Below are positions 1 to 6,468 of a stretch of DNA of 8,880 nt, in pieces (the stretch's first letter is position 1; each line of letters starts with the position of its first letter). A program made the position numbers and the translations under genes. The DNA comes from Bacteroidales bacterium (GTDB lineage Bacteria; Bacteroidota; Bacteroidia; Bacteroidales; WCHB1-69). The stretch is taken from assembly GCA_028684405.1 (NCBI GenBank), contig JAQUGA010000093.1:1-8880 (forward strand), written 5' to 3'. The notes below the pieces were generated by a model. That model made no database searches. It saw only the letters and a list, made by a program, of their open reading frames with translations, and was not told where the DNA came from.

Positions 1-21
1 GGCTTCAGCCAACGGACTAAA
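1..21. repeat. Right part of a probable hairpin repeat cut by the window edge
   Basis: The window opens with GGCTTCAGCC, a perfect 4-bp inverted repeat around TC, followed at once by AACGGACTAAA. If the bases just outside the window read TTTAGTCCGTT, the whole would be a long hairpin of about 15 bp per arm. The left arm is not visible, so this is an inference from a half site. Such GC-rich intergenic hairpins often act as dispersed palindromic repeats or as terminators. The gene on the left is not visible. Confidence 0.35.
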
Positions 22-26
22 AACTA

Positions 27-41
27 TTTGCATCTTTGTTG
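27..41. repeat. CTTTG-type 8-bp-period repeat, left copy
   Basis: TTTGCATCTTTG at 27-38 followed by TTG gives a short run with an 8-bp period. The same 12 bases recur exactly at 8869-8880, where the period is clearer. It lies in the non-coding stretch downstream of the methyltransferase gene. The remainder of positions 42-145 shows only a small 5-bp inverted repeat (91-104) and no gene. Confidence 0.35.
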
Positions 42-145
42 TTTTAACACCATTTTTTTCTCAAATTCTTGAAAATATGCTAATGAATTTCAGTAAGAGT
101 ACTGGGCGAATAAAATAATTCTTTTTTGTTTCATGTTTTGATTTT

Positions 146-766
146 TCATTTATGAAATTGACTTTTTCTCTTTTGGCATTTTACAAGATAAAAAGGATAG
201 ACATCCATTACCTCTGTTATTTCAAAAAGCCCTGCTTTGCCAAATTCTTCTTGTATGGTTTCCTTGTCGTAAAAAAACATTTTTATACCCCCAAACATTT
301 CAAATCTATCTTTGCCAATATGAGTTCCATGTCCATAGATTGGTGCTTTTTTGCTTGCTACCGCGAAAAACATAAAGCCATTTTCTGTTAGCTGGTCATA
401 ACAGTCTTGGATAAGTTTTTCTCGTTCTTTTTTATCGAATAAGTGGATTAAGGCGTATGCGTAGATTCCGTCATAAAGTTTTTTGTCAAAAGGCATTTCC
501 ATAACTGAACCATGATGAATTATCATGTGATTTCCAAAGTGTTTGTGGGCTAATTCGATGGCCGTTTTTGAAATTTCAATTCCCGTAACGCTCATTCCAT
601 GATCTTTAAAGATTTGAGCATTTCGACCATAACCAATGCCCGGAATCAAAACATTTTGTACCTTGTGTTGAACGAAAAATTCATTTGTTAATAGCGTACA
701 CGGTGCTGGGTCAAAACCCCACATTTCTTGTTTGCCTTTAAATGTCTCTTCCCAATATTCTGCCAT
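146..766 (-). CDS. Class I SAM-dependent methyltransferase, substrate unknown
   Basis: A 206-residue Rossmann-fold methyltransferase that transfers a methyl group from S-adenosylmethionine to an unidentified, probably small, substrate in the cytoplasm. The glycine-rich SAM-binding motif I is VLIPGIGYGRNA at residues 39-50. The acidic residue closing the second strand, expected to bind the ribose hydroxyls, is E64 in VTGIEIS. The motif around strand 4 is YDGIYAYALIHLF at 98-110. An aromatic N-terminus (YWEETF, then MWGFDPAP at 15-22) resembles small-molecule methyltransferases of the thiopurine or tellurite type; that likeness is from memory. There is no membrane segment. The start is ATG. The gene begins 23 bp after the SDR gene stops and is last of the probable acyl carrier protein operon, so it may methylate the product of that set, though an independent role is possible. 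The fold is secure; the substrate is not. Confidence 0.85.
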   Translation of the reverse strand: MAEYWEETFKGKQEMWGFDPAPCTLLTNEFFVQHKVQNVLIPGIGYGRNAQIFKDHGMSVTGIEISKTAIELAHKHFGNHMIIHHGSVMEMPFDKKLYDGIYAYALIHLFDKKEREKLIQDCYDQLTENGFMFFAVASKKAPIYGHGTHIGKDRFEMFGGIKMFFYDKETIQEEFGKAGLFEITEVMDVYPFYLVKCQKRKSQFHK

Positions 767-789
767 GGTTGCTCTGTTTTCAAAAGATT

Positions 790-1512
790 TTAAATAGTTC
801 CATTGTCCACATGAATATTTTGCCCTGTGATGGACTTTGCATCATCTGATAGCAAAAACAAAATAGTTTCGGCCACAGAATTTACATCCACGGGCTGTTT
901 CGTTGATGTTCTTTTATAAATGCGGTTTTTTTGATCCTCCGAAAGAGTAGAGCTCATTTCTGTTTCCATAAAACCAGATACCAAGCAATTTGACCGAATC
1001 CCTTTTTCACCCCATTCGCGAGCTGTATTTTTGGAAAACGCTTCCAATGCTCCTTTGGTTGAGGCGTACATCGAAAGACCTTTGTAGCCCGTATGAACAC
1101 TTACGGAAGAGAGGTGAACAATGCTTCCTTTGATTTGATGCAGCAGCATTTGCCTAATGACAAATTTTGTCAGCATCATGGGTGCAAAAACATTGACCCG
1201 ATACATGTTTTCGAGAGATTCTAAATTTAAATTGGTAACAATATCATCGTATGCCATTGCTGCATTGTTAACAAAACCCTGAATCGGGGTGTTCACGCCA
1301 ATCCAATCTTTAAAAACAAGTGGTTTTATTTTTTCGGAATCAGCCAAATCATACCTTAGCCATTTCAGTTTTTCTGGATATTGAAGTATTAATTCATTTA
1401 ATTCTTCTGTTTTGCTTCGACTTATTCCATAAACCGTTCCGCCTTTTTGCAAGACCAATTCGGCAATTTTAAAGCCCAATCCCTTAGAGACACCTGTGAT
1501 TAATACGTTCAT
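790..1512 (-). CDS. Short-chain dehydrogenase/reductase, FabG-like
   Basis: A classical SDR of 240 residues, close to the usual 240-250, expected to use NAD(P)H to reduce a keto group or run the reverse oxidation. The cofactor motif TGxxxGxG is T6-G7-V-S-K-G11-L-G13. The structural motif NNAG appears as NNAA at 82-85. The catalytic tetrad is complete: N107, S136, Y149 and K153, with the 13-residue Ser-Tyr spacing of FabG. The usual PG after strand 6 is SG (179-180). The start is ATG, 2 bp past the ligase stop, so the two are almost certainly cotranscribed. Next to a carrier protein, a 3-oxoacyl-ACP reductase-like step on an ACP-bound acyl group is the natural guess, but SDR specificity cannot be read from sequence. 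It is not called fabG because it sits outside a fatty-acid synthesis cluster. Confidence 0.88.
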   Translation of the reverse strand: MNVLITGVSKGLGFKIAELVLQKGGTVYGISRSKTEELNELILQYPEKLKWLRYDLADSEKIKPLVFKDWIGVNTPIQGFVNNAAMAYDDIVTNLNLESLENMYRVNVFAPMMLTKFVIRQMLLHQIKGSIVHLSSVSVHTGYKGLSMYASTKGALEAFSKNTAREWGEKGIRSNCLVSGFMETEMSSTLSEDQKNRIYKRTSTKQPVDVNSVAETILFLLSDDAKSITGQNIHVDNGTI

Positions 1513-1514
1513 AA

Positions 1515-2750
1515 TTAATTTCTTTTTATTTTTCCAGTTCTTGTTGTCGAAAGCTCACTTACAAAAAGAATGATTCTTGGAATTTTGAATTCTTGTAATT
1601 TCGATTGCAAAAAAGTCCGGACAGACGATTCTGTAATTTCTTTATTATCACAAACAACTTCGCAGCAAATAATGTTTCCCATTACGGAATTACTTTTAGA
1701 ATAAACACGTGCATTTTTTATTTCCGGCAAACTGAGAATGGCTTCTTCCACCTCCAATGGATTAACTTTGTATCCACCTATGTTTATCATGTCCGTTTTA
1801 CGCGAAATGAAACGGAATTGCAATGGATTTTCGGAAATAACTTCAACTAAATCACCGGTTTTAAACCATTCGTCAATATTTCTGTCGGTGCTTCCCATCA
1901 AATTGCTGTGAATCAAAAGTTCATCATCTAAAATTCGAATAAAATGTTCATTTTCAGCTTTGATTGTAAAAATATCATTTTCAGTTGCAAATAGAGTTCC
2001 GGCTTCTGTGGATGCATAAACATTGGTTATTTTGGCATTCGGAAAAATTTCAGACAGCTGAACAATCATTTTCTCATTAAATTTTTCACCCCCAGAAGTA
2101 ATTCTCCGTACGGATTGAAAAACCTCTTTGCAGGGAAGGAAAAGTCGGTAAAAAGTGGGCGTAGCCGAAATATGCGTGATGTTATTTTCTTGGATTTTTT
2201 GATGAATTTCCAAAGGATTTAAACCAAATAGTCGGACGATGCTATTTCCATTTAGCAAAGCTTGAAAAAAGACTTGAATTCCCGCCATGTGGGTAGGATT
2301 ATATGCAAAACCCCAAATGCTATTCGTGTTTTGATCTGATATTTTTACAAATCTTGTAATGGAACTAAAATTGTGAGTCACTTTTTGAGGAATTCCTGTG
2401 GTGCCAGAAGTAAATAGGCTTATTTTCCAATCATCACTGGTTTTTTTTAATATTTCAATGAGCTCCTCTTTATTGCCTATAATGGGAAGGTTTTTTTTAT
2501 CAATTACTTGATTAAACTTCTCATATTCAGAATATCCAGTGAGTTTTTTTAATTCAGAATCGGTAAAATCTGAATCCAAAAGGATGATTTCTTTACCGAA
2601 AATCAATGAAATAATAATATGTTTAAATACGTCGTAATAACGAGCAGATTTGCAATATGGATTATACGACAAAGAGGTATTAATATCCTGAATTAAAAAA
2701 CTCCATGATATTGATTTGACTTGCTCAATGTCTTTTAGAAAAAAAACCAT
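1515..2750 (-). CDS. Compact AMP-forming acyl-CoA/acyl-ACP ligase (ANL superfamily)
   Basis: A 411-residue adenylate-forming enzyme. The family activates a carboxylic acid with ATP to an acyl-adenylate and passes it to a thiol, either CoA or the phosphopantetheine of a carrier protein. Visible core motifs, in order: the ATP-gripping loop SLFTSGTTGIPQK at 111-123; YASTEAG at 245-251; FKTGD at 296-300; the hinge and A8 region ISRKTDMINIGGYKV at 315-329; and the C-terminal TGKIKR at 405-410 with the adenylation lysine K407. All catalytic elements are therefore present. The part before the ATP loop is only about 110 residues, so the protein is shorter than the usual 500-550 and nearer MenE-sized members. 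The acid specificity is unknown. ATG overlaps the ACP stop codon by one base (TAATG), which implies translational coupling. ACP loading is therefore the favoured inference over CoA ligation. MenE is unlikely because of the ACP partner and the presence of mqnE. Confidence 0.87.
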   Translation of the reverse strand: MVFFLKDIEQVKSISWSFLIQDINTSLSYNPYCKSARYYDVFKHIIISLIFGKEIILLDSDFTDSELKKLTGYSEYEKFNQVIDKKNLPIIGNKEELIEILKKTSDDWKISLFTSGTTGIPQKVTHNFSSITRFVKISDQNTNSIWGFAYNPTHMAGIQVFFQALLNGNSIVRLFGLNPLEIHQKIQENNITHISATPTFYRLFLPCKEVFQSVRRITSGGEKFNEKMIVQLSEIFPNAKITNVYASTEAGTLFATENDIFTIKAENEHFIRILDDELLIHSNLMGSTDRNIDEWFKTGDLVEVISENPLQFRFISRKTDMINIGGYKVNPLEVEEAILSLPEIKNARVYSKSNSVMGNIICCEVVCDNKEITESSVRTFLQSKLQEFKIPRIILFVSELSTTRTGKIKRN

Positions 2751-2977
2751 TATTTGCTTTTTAGTTTTTTCAAAATTTCACTAACTGTATTTACAATGCC
2801 ATCTTCGAAAACATCGATATCATATTCTGCTTCAATCCGAACCGTTAGTTCGGCTAAATCGAGCGAATCCAATCCAATGTCATTTCGCAAGTGCATTTTA
2901 GGACTTAGAGCTGTCAGCTTTTCTTTGGCTCTGTTTTCGAGAACGATGTTTATTATTTCTAGAATTTTCTCTTTCAT
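2750..2977 (-). CDS. Stand-alone acyl carrier protein
   Basis: A 75-residue phosphopantetheine-binding carrier protein, the usual length for a discrete ACP. The attachment site is S38 within RNDIGLDSLDLAEL (31-44), a clear match to the DSLD-type motif. Helix III and the C-terminal helix follow (EYDIDVFEDG, then VSEILKKL). After 4'-phosphopantetheinylation by a transferase encoded elsewhere, it would hold an acyl thioester for its partners. It is the first gene of the minus-strand set and overlaps the ligase start by one base, so it is probably the dedicated carrier of that ligase and the SDR. It is less likely to be the housekeeping AcpP, which usually sits beside fabF, and no such gene is here. 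The start is ATG. No good promoter match was found in the 352 bp upstream. Confidence 0.9.
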   Translation of the reverse strand: MKEKILEIINIVLENRAKEKLTALSPKMHLRNDIGLDSLDLAELTVRIEAEYDIDVFEDGIVNTVSEILKKLKSK

Positions 2978-3329
2978 TGTGCAATCCAGTAGGTTTTCAA
3001 TTTCAAGTTGCTAAGATAAGTAATGTATTTGTTTTAGCATTAAACAGGCGAAAAATTATTACCAAACCCATGTTTTTTTAACGCAAGAATAGCTCTTTTG
3101 AAAAGCAGTAATCGCTCATCTAGCATCTCTAAAAAGCTGAAGATTGTTCTTTTAAGACTAAATTACCAATGAACAGCTTCCTTTGATTTTTTTCTATTTT
3201 TTGAGGAATAAATTATTATTATGTGAACTTTTCGGAGTGATTTGATGTTTATTAAGTTGAACACACACATTCAAACATTGCTTTTTCTTGAAAAAACATT
3301 GTGATTATTCATTAAATTAATAAAAATCC
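2978..3329. other. Divergent intergenic region between the ACP operon and the ferritin-like gene
   Basis: About 350 bp of AT-rich DNA with no supportable gene. It must carry the promoters of both flanking units, but no convincing TTG plus TANNTTTG pair was found on either strand. Two small inverted repeats are visible. AAGCTG (3134-3139) pairs with CAGCTT (3174-3179), with a T-rich run after it. TTTTTC and GAAAAA (3282-3295) flank TT and lie 35 bp before the ferritin-like start. No PerR-like or Fur-like operator was recognised. Confidence 0.5.
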
Positions 3330-3833
3330 ATGGAAAACAAATCTTTAGAAATTTTAAAAATGGCTATTCTGCTTGAACGCAGAGGCAAAGAGTTCTATAA
3401 TACAGTAGCAGGACAAACGAAAAATGAACAAGTGAAAAAGATTTTCACTTTGATGGCCAAAGAAGAAGATTTACATCTTGAGCAACTTTCTCAACAATAT
3501 AAAGAATACCGTGAAAATGGGAAATTTATAGCTCAAAAACTTGATGTGTCTGATAATGAAGAAAGTATAGCTAACTTTGTGTTGAATCCTGAAGTTCGTA
3601 AAAACTTATCCGCAGCCAGTTATGAAGCGGCTGCCATAAATGCAGCCATCGACATGGAAAATAAAGCCATTGAAGTATATTCTCAAAGAGCTGAAGAGGC
3701 AACGGATCCCAATGAAAAGGAATTGTATACTTGGCTTGCCAATTTTGAACGCGATCATCACAAAATCCTTCATCGTTTAAACAAAGAACTGATGGAAGAA
3801 ATTTGGTATGACAATAGCTTCTGGCCATTCTAA
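3330..3833 (+). CDS. Rubrerythrin-type ferritin-like diiron protein without rubredoxin domain
   Basis: A 167-residue four-helix-bundle protein of the ferritin-like superfamily, probably binding a diiron centre in the cytoplasm and acting in peroxide reduction or iron handling. The candidate metal ligands form the expected two half-sites: E16 (LLERRGKEFY) with E46-x-x-H49, and E110 (DMENKA) with E140-x-x-H143. It contains no cysteine, so the C-terminal rubredoxin iron site of true rubrerythrins is missing and any electron donor must be separate. The protein ends in an aromatic tail, IWYDNSFWPF at 158-167. The start is ATG, with a long upstream region and its own terminator, so it appears monocistronic. 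Oxidative-stress or iron control would fit the family, but no operator is visible. The fold and metal site are well supported; whether it is a peroxidase, an oxidase or an iron store is not. Confidence 0.82.
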   Translation: MENKSLEILKMAILLERRGKEFYNTVAGQTKNEQVKKIFTLMAKEEDLHLEQLSQQYKEYRENGKFIAQKLDVSDNEESIANFVLNPEVRKNLSAASYEAAAINAAIDMENKAIEVYSQRAEEATDPNEKELYTWLANFERDHHKILHRLNKELMEEIWYDNSFWPF

Positions 3834-3848
3834 AATAGTTTGCGATTT

Positions 3849-3876
3849 TCCTTCTACACTCTTTTTAGTGGAAGGA
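3849..3876 (+). other. Hairpin in the 3' untranslated region of the ferritin-like gene
   Basis: TCCTTC-TA-CACT (3849-3860) pairs with AGTGGAAGGA (3867-3876), giving a 10-bp stem with a two-base bulge (TA) and a 6-base loop of CTTTTT. It begins 15 bp after the stop codon. No uninterrupted T tract follows, so it is a weak terminator or an mRNA-stabilising 3' structure upstream of the stronger terminator. Confidence 0.5.
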
Positions 3877-3898
3877 TGAGGTTTATTTAACGAAAGAT

Positions 3899-3946
3899 AA
3901 GGGATGTAATTTGTTGGCCTAGCTAACTTATTATATCCTTTTTTTT
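3899..3946 (+). terminator. Intrinsic terminator, probably serving both convergent genes
   Basis: GGATGTAA (3902-3909) pairs with TTATATCC (3931-3938) through one G-T wobble. Inside it, GTTGGC (3913-3918) pairs with GCTAAC (3922-3927) around a CTA loop. Eight T residues follow at 3939-3946. This is a classic intrinsic terminator for the plus-strand ferritin-like gene. The T tract runs into the uvrC stop codon (3945-3947). On the minus strand the same stem is followed by the weaker T-rich CTTATCTTT, so it may also end uvrC transcripts. Confidence 0.72.
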
Positions 3947-5768
3947 ATTCTGGATTCTCTTTCGGCTTTTGAAAATACTCTAAAACAAGTTTGGCTTTTG
4001 CCGTTCCAATTTCTTTTTCAATATCTTCCAAGCGGGCCTCTTTTATTCCCTTCACCGAGCGAAATTTGACCAGCAGTTTTTCTGCAATAATATCTCCAAT
4101 TCCCTTAATTTGAGTAAGTTCTGTTTTGATGGTGTCTTTTTCTCTTTTCAAACGGTGATGGGTAATTCCAAAACGGTGAGCTTCGTCACGCAGGTGTTGA
4201 ATAATTCGCAATGTTTCCGATTTTTTATCGATGTACATTGGCAGCGAATCAAATGGTTTGTATATCTCTTCTAATCTTTCAGCAATGCTGATGATGGCTA
4301 CTTTGTCTTCAATTTTTAGCTCTTTCAGAACAGAATAAGCAACACTTAATTGACCTTTTCCTCCATCCACTACAATCAAATCGGGCAAGGCTCCATTTTC
4401 ACTGATTAGTCGGCTGTATCTTCGATGCATCACCTCTTTCATGGAAGCATAATCGTCGGGACCTTTTACTGTTTTGATAATGTAATGACGGTAATCTTTT
4501 TTGGAAGGTTTGGCATTTTTAAAGCAAACCATGGCCGAAACGGGATTTGTTCCTTGGGTATTTGAATTGTCGAAACACTCTATGTGGCGAGGTAAAACAG
4601 ACAAATGCAAATCTTCTTTCATCCGTTCCAAAACTCTTTTTATATTTCTTTCGGGATCGACCAAACTGGCATTTTTTTGCTTTTCGAGCATGTAAAACTT
4701 TGCATTTCTTGCCGATAATTCCAATAATTTGAGCTTGTCGCCAATTTTGGGAACAGTATATTTAATGTTATCAAATTTAAATTCAGGCAAAAACGGCAAA
4801 ATAATTTCCTTGGTAGTGCTTTCGGTTCGTGTCCGAATTTCGGTCATGGTGTAAAGCAAAATCTCTGCATCCGTTTCATCAAGATTCTTTTTAATCTCCT
4901 GCGTATAGGTCTGCACAATAGCACCATCAATCACTTTCAGAAAATTTACATATGCATTTCTGTCATCCGAAATAATGGTAAAAACTTCTACATTGCCAAT
5001 TTTAGGATTGACCACCATCGATTTGCTTTGGTAATTTTCGAGAGATGCAATTTTCTCCTTAATGATGTGTGCTTTTTCAAATTCTTGATTGTTAGCATAT
5101 TGCATCATGGTCTCCTGAAGCCGTTTTAGAACAATAGAAATATTTCCTTTCAAAATATGAGCTATTTGATCAATGTTTTCTTGGTAATCTTCCTTGCTTT
5201 GCTTGCCTTCGCAGGGTCCCAAACAGCGTTTTATGTGATATTCGAGGCAAACGCGATATTTCTTTTTTTGAATTTGTTCATCGCTGAGGTTTAGTTTGCA
5301 AGTACGCAAAGGAAATAACTGTTGAATCATCTCCAATAGGGCATTCATCATCCTAATCGAAGCATAAGGGCCAAAGTATTGTGATTTATCCTTAACTAAG
5401 TTTCGAGTGTAGAAAACTCTTGGAAAATCTTCGTTTTTAATACAAATCCATGGAAAAGATTTGTCGTCTTTGAGAAGAATATTGTATTTGGGTTGATACT
5501 TTTTGATGAGGTTGTTTTCCAACAAAAGAGCATCTATTTCGGTATCCACAACAATGTATCTGATTTCGGCAATTTTCCGAACGAGCATTTTGAGTTTTGT
5601 CCCTACAGGCTCTTTTTGGAAGTAGGAGAGAACTCTTTTTTTTAAATTTTTGGCTTTGCCAATATAAATAATGGTGTTTTTCTCATCAAAATACTGATAA
5701 ATTCCCGGTTTTGTCGGTAAATTTTGAAGAGTAGGAGAAATTTGATCGTAGTATTTGTTTTTAAACAT
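3945..5768 (-). CDS. uvrC: UvrABC system protein C, excision nuclease subunit
   Basis: A 607-residue UvrC of normal length. In nucleotide excision repair it joins the UvrB-DNA complex and cuts the damaged strand on both sides of the lesion. The N-terminal GIY-YIG nuclease (3' cut) shows G22-I-Y24, Y35-I-G37, R45 and the metal-binding glutamate E84. Four cysteines in the places of the reported UvrC iron-sulfur cluster are C157, C174, C182 and C186. The UvrB-interacting UVR segment is around 200-240. The RNase H-like endonuclease (5' cut) has D400 (ECFDNSN), D438/D439 (GPDDY), D468 (VVDGGKGQL) and H538 (GITHHR). A helix-hairpin-helix DNA-binding end lies at about 551-590 (IKGIGDIIAEKLL). The start is ATG, 16 bp after the lipoprotein gene, so it is probably cotranscribed with it. 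No damage-response operator was recognised. Nothing is missing or odd. Confidence 0.97.
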   Translation of the reverse strand: MFKNKYYDQISPTLQNLPTKPGIYQYFDEKNTIIYIGKAKNLKKRVLSYFQKEPVGTKLKMLVRKIAEIRYIVVDTEIDALLLENNLIKKYQPKYNILLKDDKSFPWICIKNEDFPRVFYTRNLVKDKSQYFGPYASIRMMNALLEMIQQLFPLRTCKLNLSDEQIQKKKYRVCLEYHIKRCLGPCEGKQSKEDYQENIDQIAHILKGNISIVLKRLQETMMQYANNQEFEKAHIIKEKIASLENYQSKSMVVNPKIGNVEVFTIISDDRNAYVNFLKVIDGAIVQTYTQEIKKNLDETDAEILLYTMTEIRTRTESTTKEIILPFLPEFKFDNIKYTVPKIGDKLKLLELSARNAKFYMLEKQKNASLVDPERNIKRVLERMKEDLHLSVLPRHIECFDNSNTQGTNPVSAMVCFKNAKPSKKDYRHYIIKTVKGPDDYASMKEVMHRRYSRLISENGALPDLIVVDGGKGQLSVAYSVLKELKIEDKVAIISIAERLEEIYKPFDSLPMYIDKKSETLRIIQHLRDEAHRFGITHHRLKREKDTIKTELTQIKGIGDIIAEKLLVKFRSVKGIKEARLEDIEKEIGTAKAKLVLEYFQKPKENPE

Positions 5769-5784
5769 CAGAGCTGAAGGCTGG

Positions 5785-6264
5785 TTATTTTTTTGCTAAA
5801 GTTACAAAAAAACGTATAGACACAACTCCTTCTAAATCATAATTTGATGTTCCGTGTTCAAGCGTATATTTGTAAGTGCCTGCTGCGTTGAACTTTTTAT
5901 TTGGCTGAAAATTTTGTTCAAATGTATAAATCCCATTTTTATCTGCTGGATTCATAAACTTTTCTTCCAAATCTTTTATTCTTATGGAAAAACGACCTGT
6001 TCTATTTTCAGCTCCCGAATTGTCGTCAATAGAGTAATACATGGGCAAACTTAAATGCTGAAAAGAGTCATTTAGCTTAACTTCCAAGTTGATATTGTAT
6101 CGTTTATCGGCATTTTTTATTTCAAATTGAAACTCTTCCGGACGAAATCGGTTCCATCCTTTTTTAGTAAATACAACTTCTTTCTCAAAATATGTAGAGT
6201 TTGTGCATGAAACAAAACCAAACAGCGTTATCGTCAGTAAAAAAAAGGTGATTTTTCTTTTCAT
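5785..6264 (-). CDS. Lipoprotein, distantly GldH-like
   Basis: A 159-residue predicted lipoprotein. I chose the ATG at 6262-6264. A TTG 21 bp upstream would give 166 residues, but it lies inside a perfect -7 promoter element, and the ATG gives a tidier signal: MKRK, a hydrophobic stretch to residue 19, then a lipobox-like FVSC with C20 as the lipidated residue. The mature part looks beta-rich. It has a GW pair at 36-37, YNINLEV near 56, AGTYKYTLEH at 128-137 and LEGVVSIRFFV near the end. That pattern recalls GldH, a lipoprotein needed for flavobacterial gliding, but the resemblance is loose and from memory, so no symbol is given. No acidic surface-export signal follows C20, so a periplasm-facing position is plausible. 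It precedes uvrC by 16 bp. Lipoprotein status is fairly sure; the GldH link is tentative. Confidence 0.65.
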   Translation of the reverse strand: MKRKITFFLLTITLFGFVSCTNSTYFEKEVVFTKKGWNRFRPEEFQFEIKNADKRYNINLEVKLNDSFQHLSLPMYYSIDDNSGAENRTGRFSIRIKDLEEKFMNPADKNGIYTFEQNFQPNKKFNAAGTYKYTLEHGTSNYDLEGVVSIRFFVTLAKK

Positions 6265-6282
6265 TAATCTTATTATTTTTGA

Positions 6283-6290
6283 CAAAAATA
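6283..6290 (-). promoter_or_regulatory. Candidate -7 promoter element for the lipoprotein-uvrC unit
   Basis: Read on the minus strand this is TATTTTTG, an exact match to the Bacteroidota -7 consensus TANNTTTG. It ends 18 bp before the chosen ATG, leaving a short leader. No TTG is found at the expected -33 distance, so only half of the promoter is recognisable. Short matches of this kind arise by chance in AT-rich DNA. Confidence 0.4.
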
Positions 6291-6421
6291 CTAAGAAATA
6301 TAATTTGAATATTGGTTTTTAGATAATTTAGGAAAGCAAGAATTGAGTTTTGCCTTTAAGGTTTATTGAAAATCAGTTTTTATTGCGAAAACCCTCAGTC
6401 ATCCTTGATTTTGCTACTCTT

Positions 6422-6440
6422 TTGTTTGTTTTTCAAACAA
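6422..6440. repeat. Perfect 7-bp inverted repeat with T5 loop
   Basis: TTGTTTG (6422-6428) and CAAACAA (6434-6440) are exact inverted copies around TTTTT. The stem is AT-rich and no T tract follows on either strand, so it is more likely a protein-binding palindrome, or chance, than a terminator. Confidence 0.4.
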
Positions 6441-6468
6441 CCTAGATATTTACCTAGACCAAATCTAG
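6441..6468. repeat. Cluster of three CTAGA half-sites
   Basis: CCTAGA occurs at 6441-6446 and again at 6453-6458, 12 bp apart from start to start. TCTAG at 6464-6468 is the inverted copy, and with the middle site it forms a 5-bp stem with a CCAAA loop. CTAG is often rare in bacterial DNA, so three within 28 bp may mark an operator. No regulator is identified. Confidence 0.4.

Noticed and set aside
91..104. CAGTA-AGAG-TACTG hairpin as terminator of the minus-strand operon
   Set aside because: The stem is only 5 bp and is not followed by a T tract on the minus strand.
144..157. TTTCAT-TT-ATGAAA palindrome over the methyltransferase stop codon
   Set aside because: It is a short AT-rich palindrome expected by chance, with no supporting context.
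1515..2750. MenE (o-succinylbenzoate-CoA ligase) for the compact ligase
   Set aside because: It is coupled to an ACP gene, no other men genes are present, and mqnE indicates the futalosine route.
2754..3014. Plus-strand reading frame opposite the ACP gene
   Set aside because: It is fully explained as the antisense of a clear ACP gene, and its serine/phenylalanine-rich protein resembles no family.
3019..3031. TGTATTTG as a -7 promoter element for the ferritin-like gene
   Set aside because: It has one mismatch, lies about 300 bp from the start codon, and has no TTG at a suitable distance.
3571..3828. Minus-strand reading frame inside the ferritin-like gene
   Set aside because: The sense strand encodes a complete diiron protein; the antisense frame has no recognisable domain.
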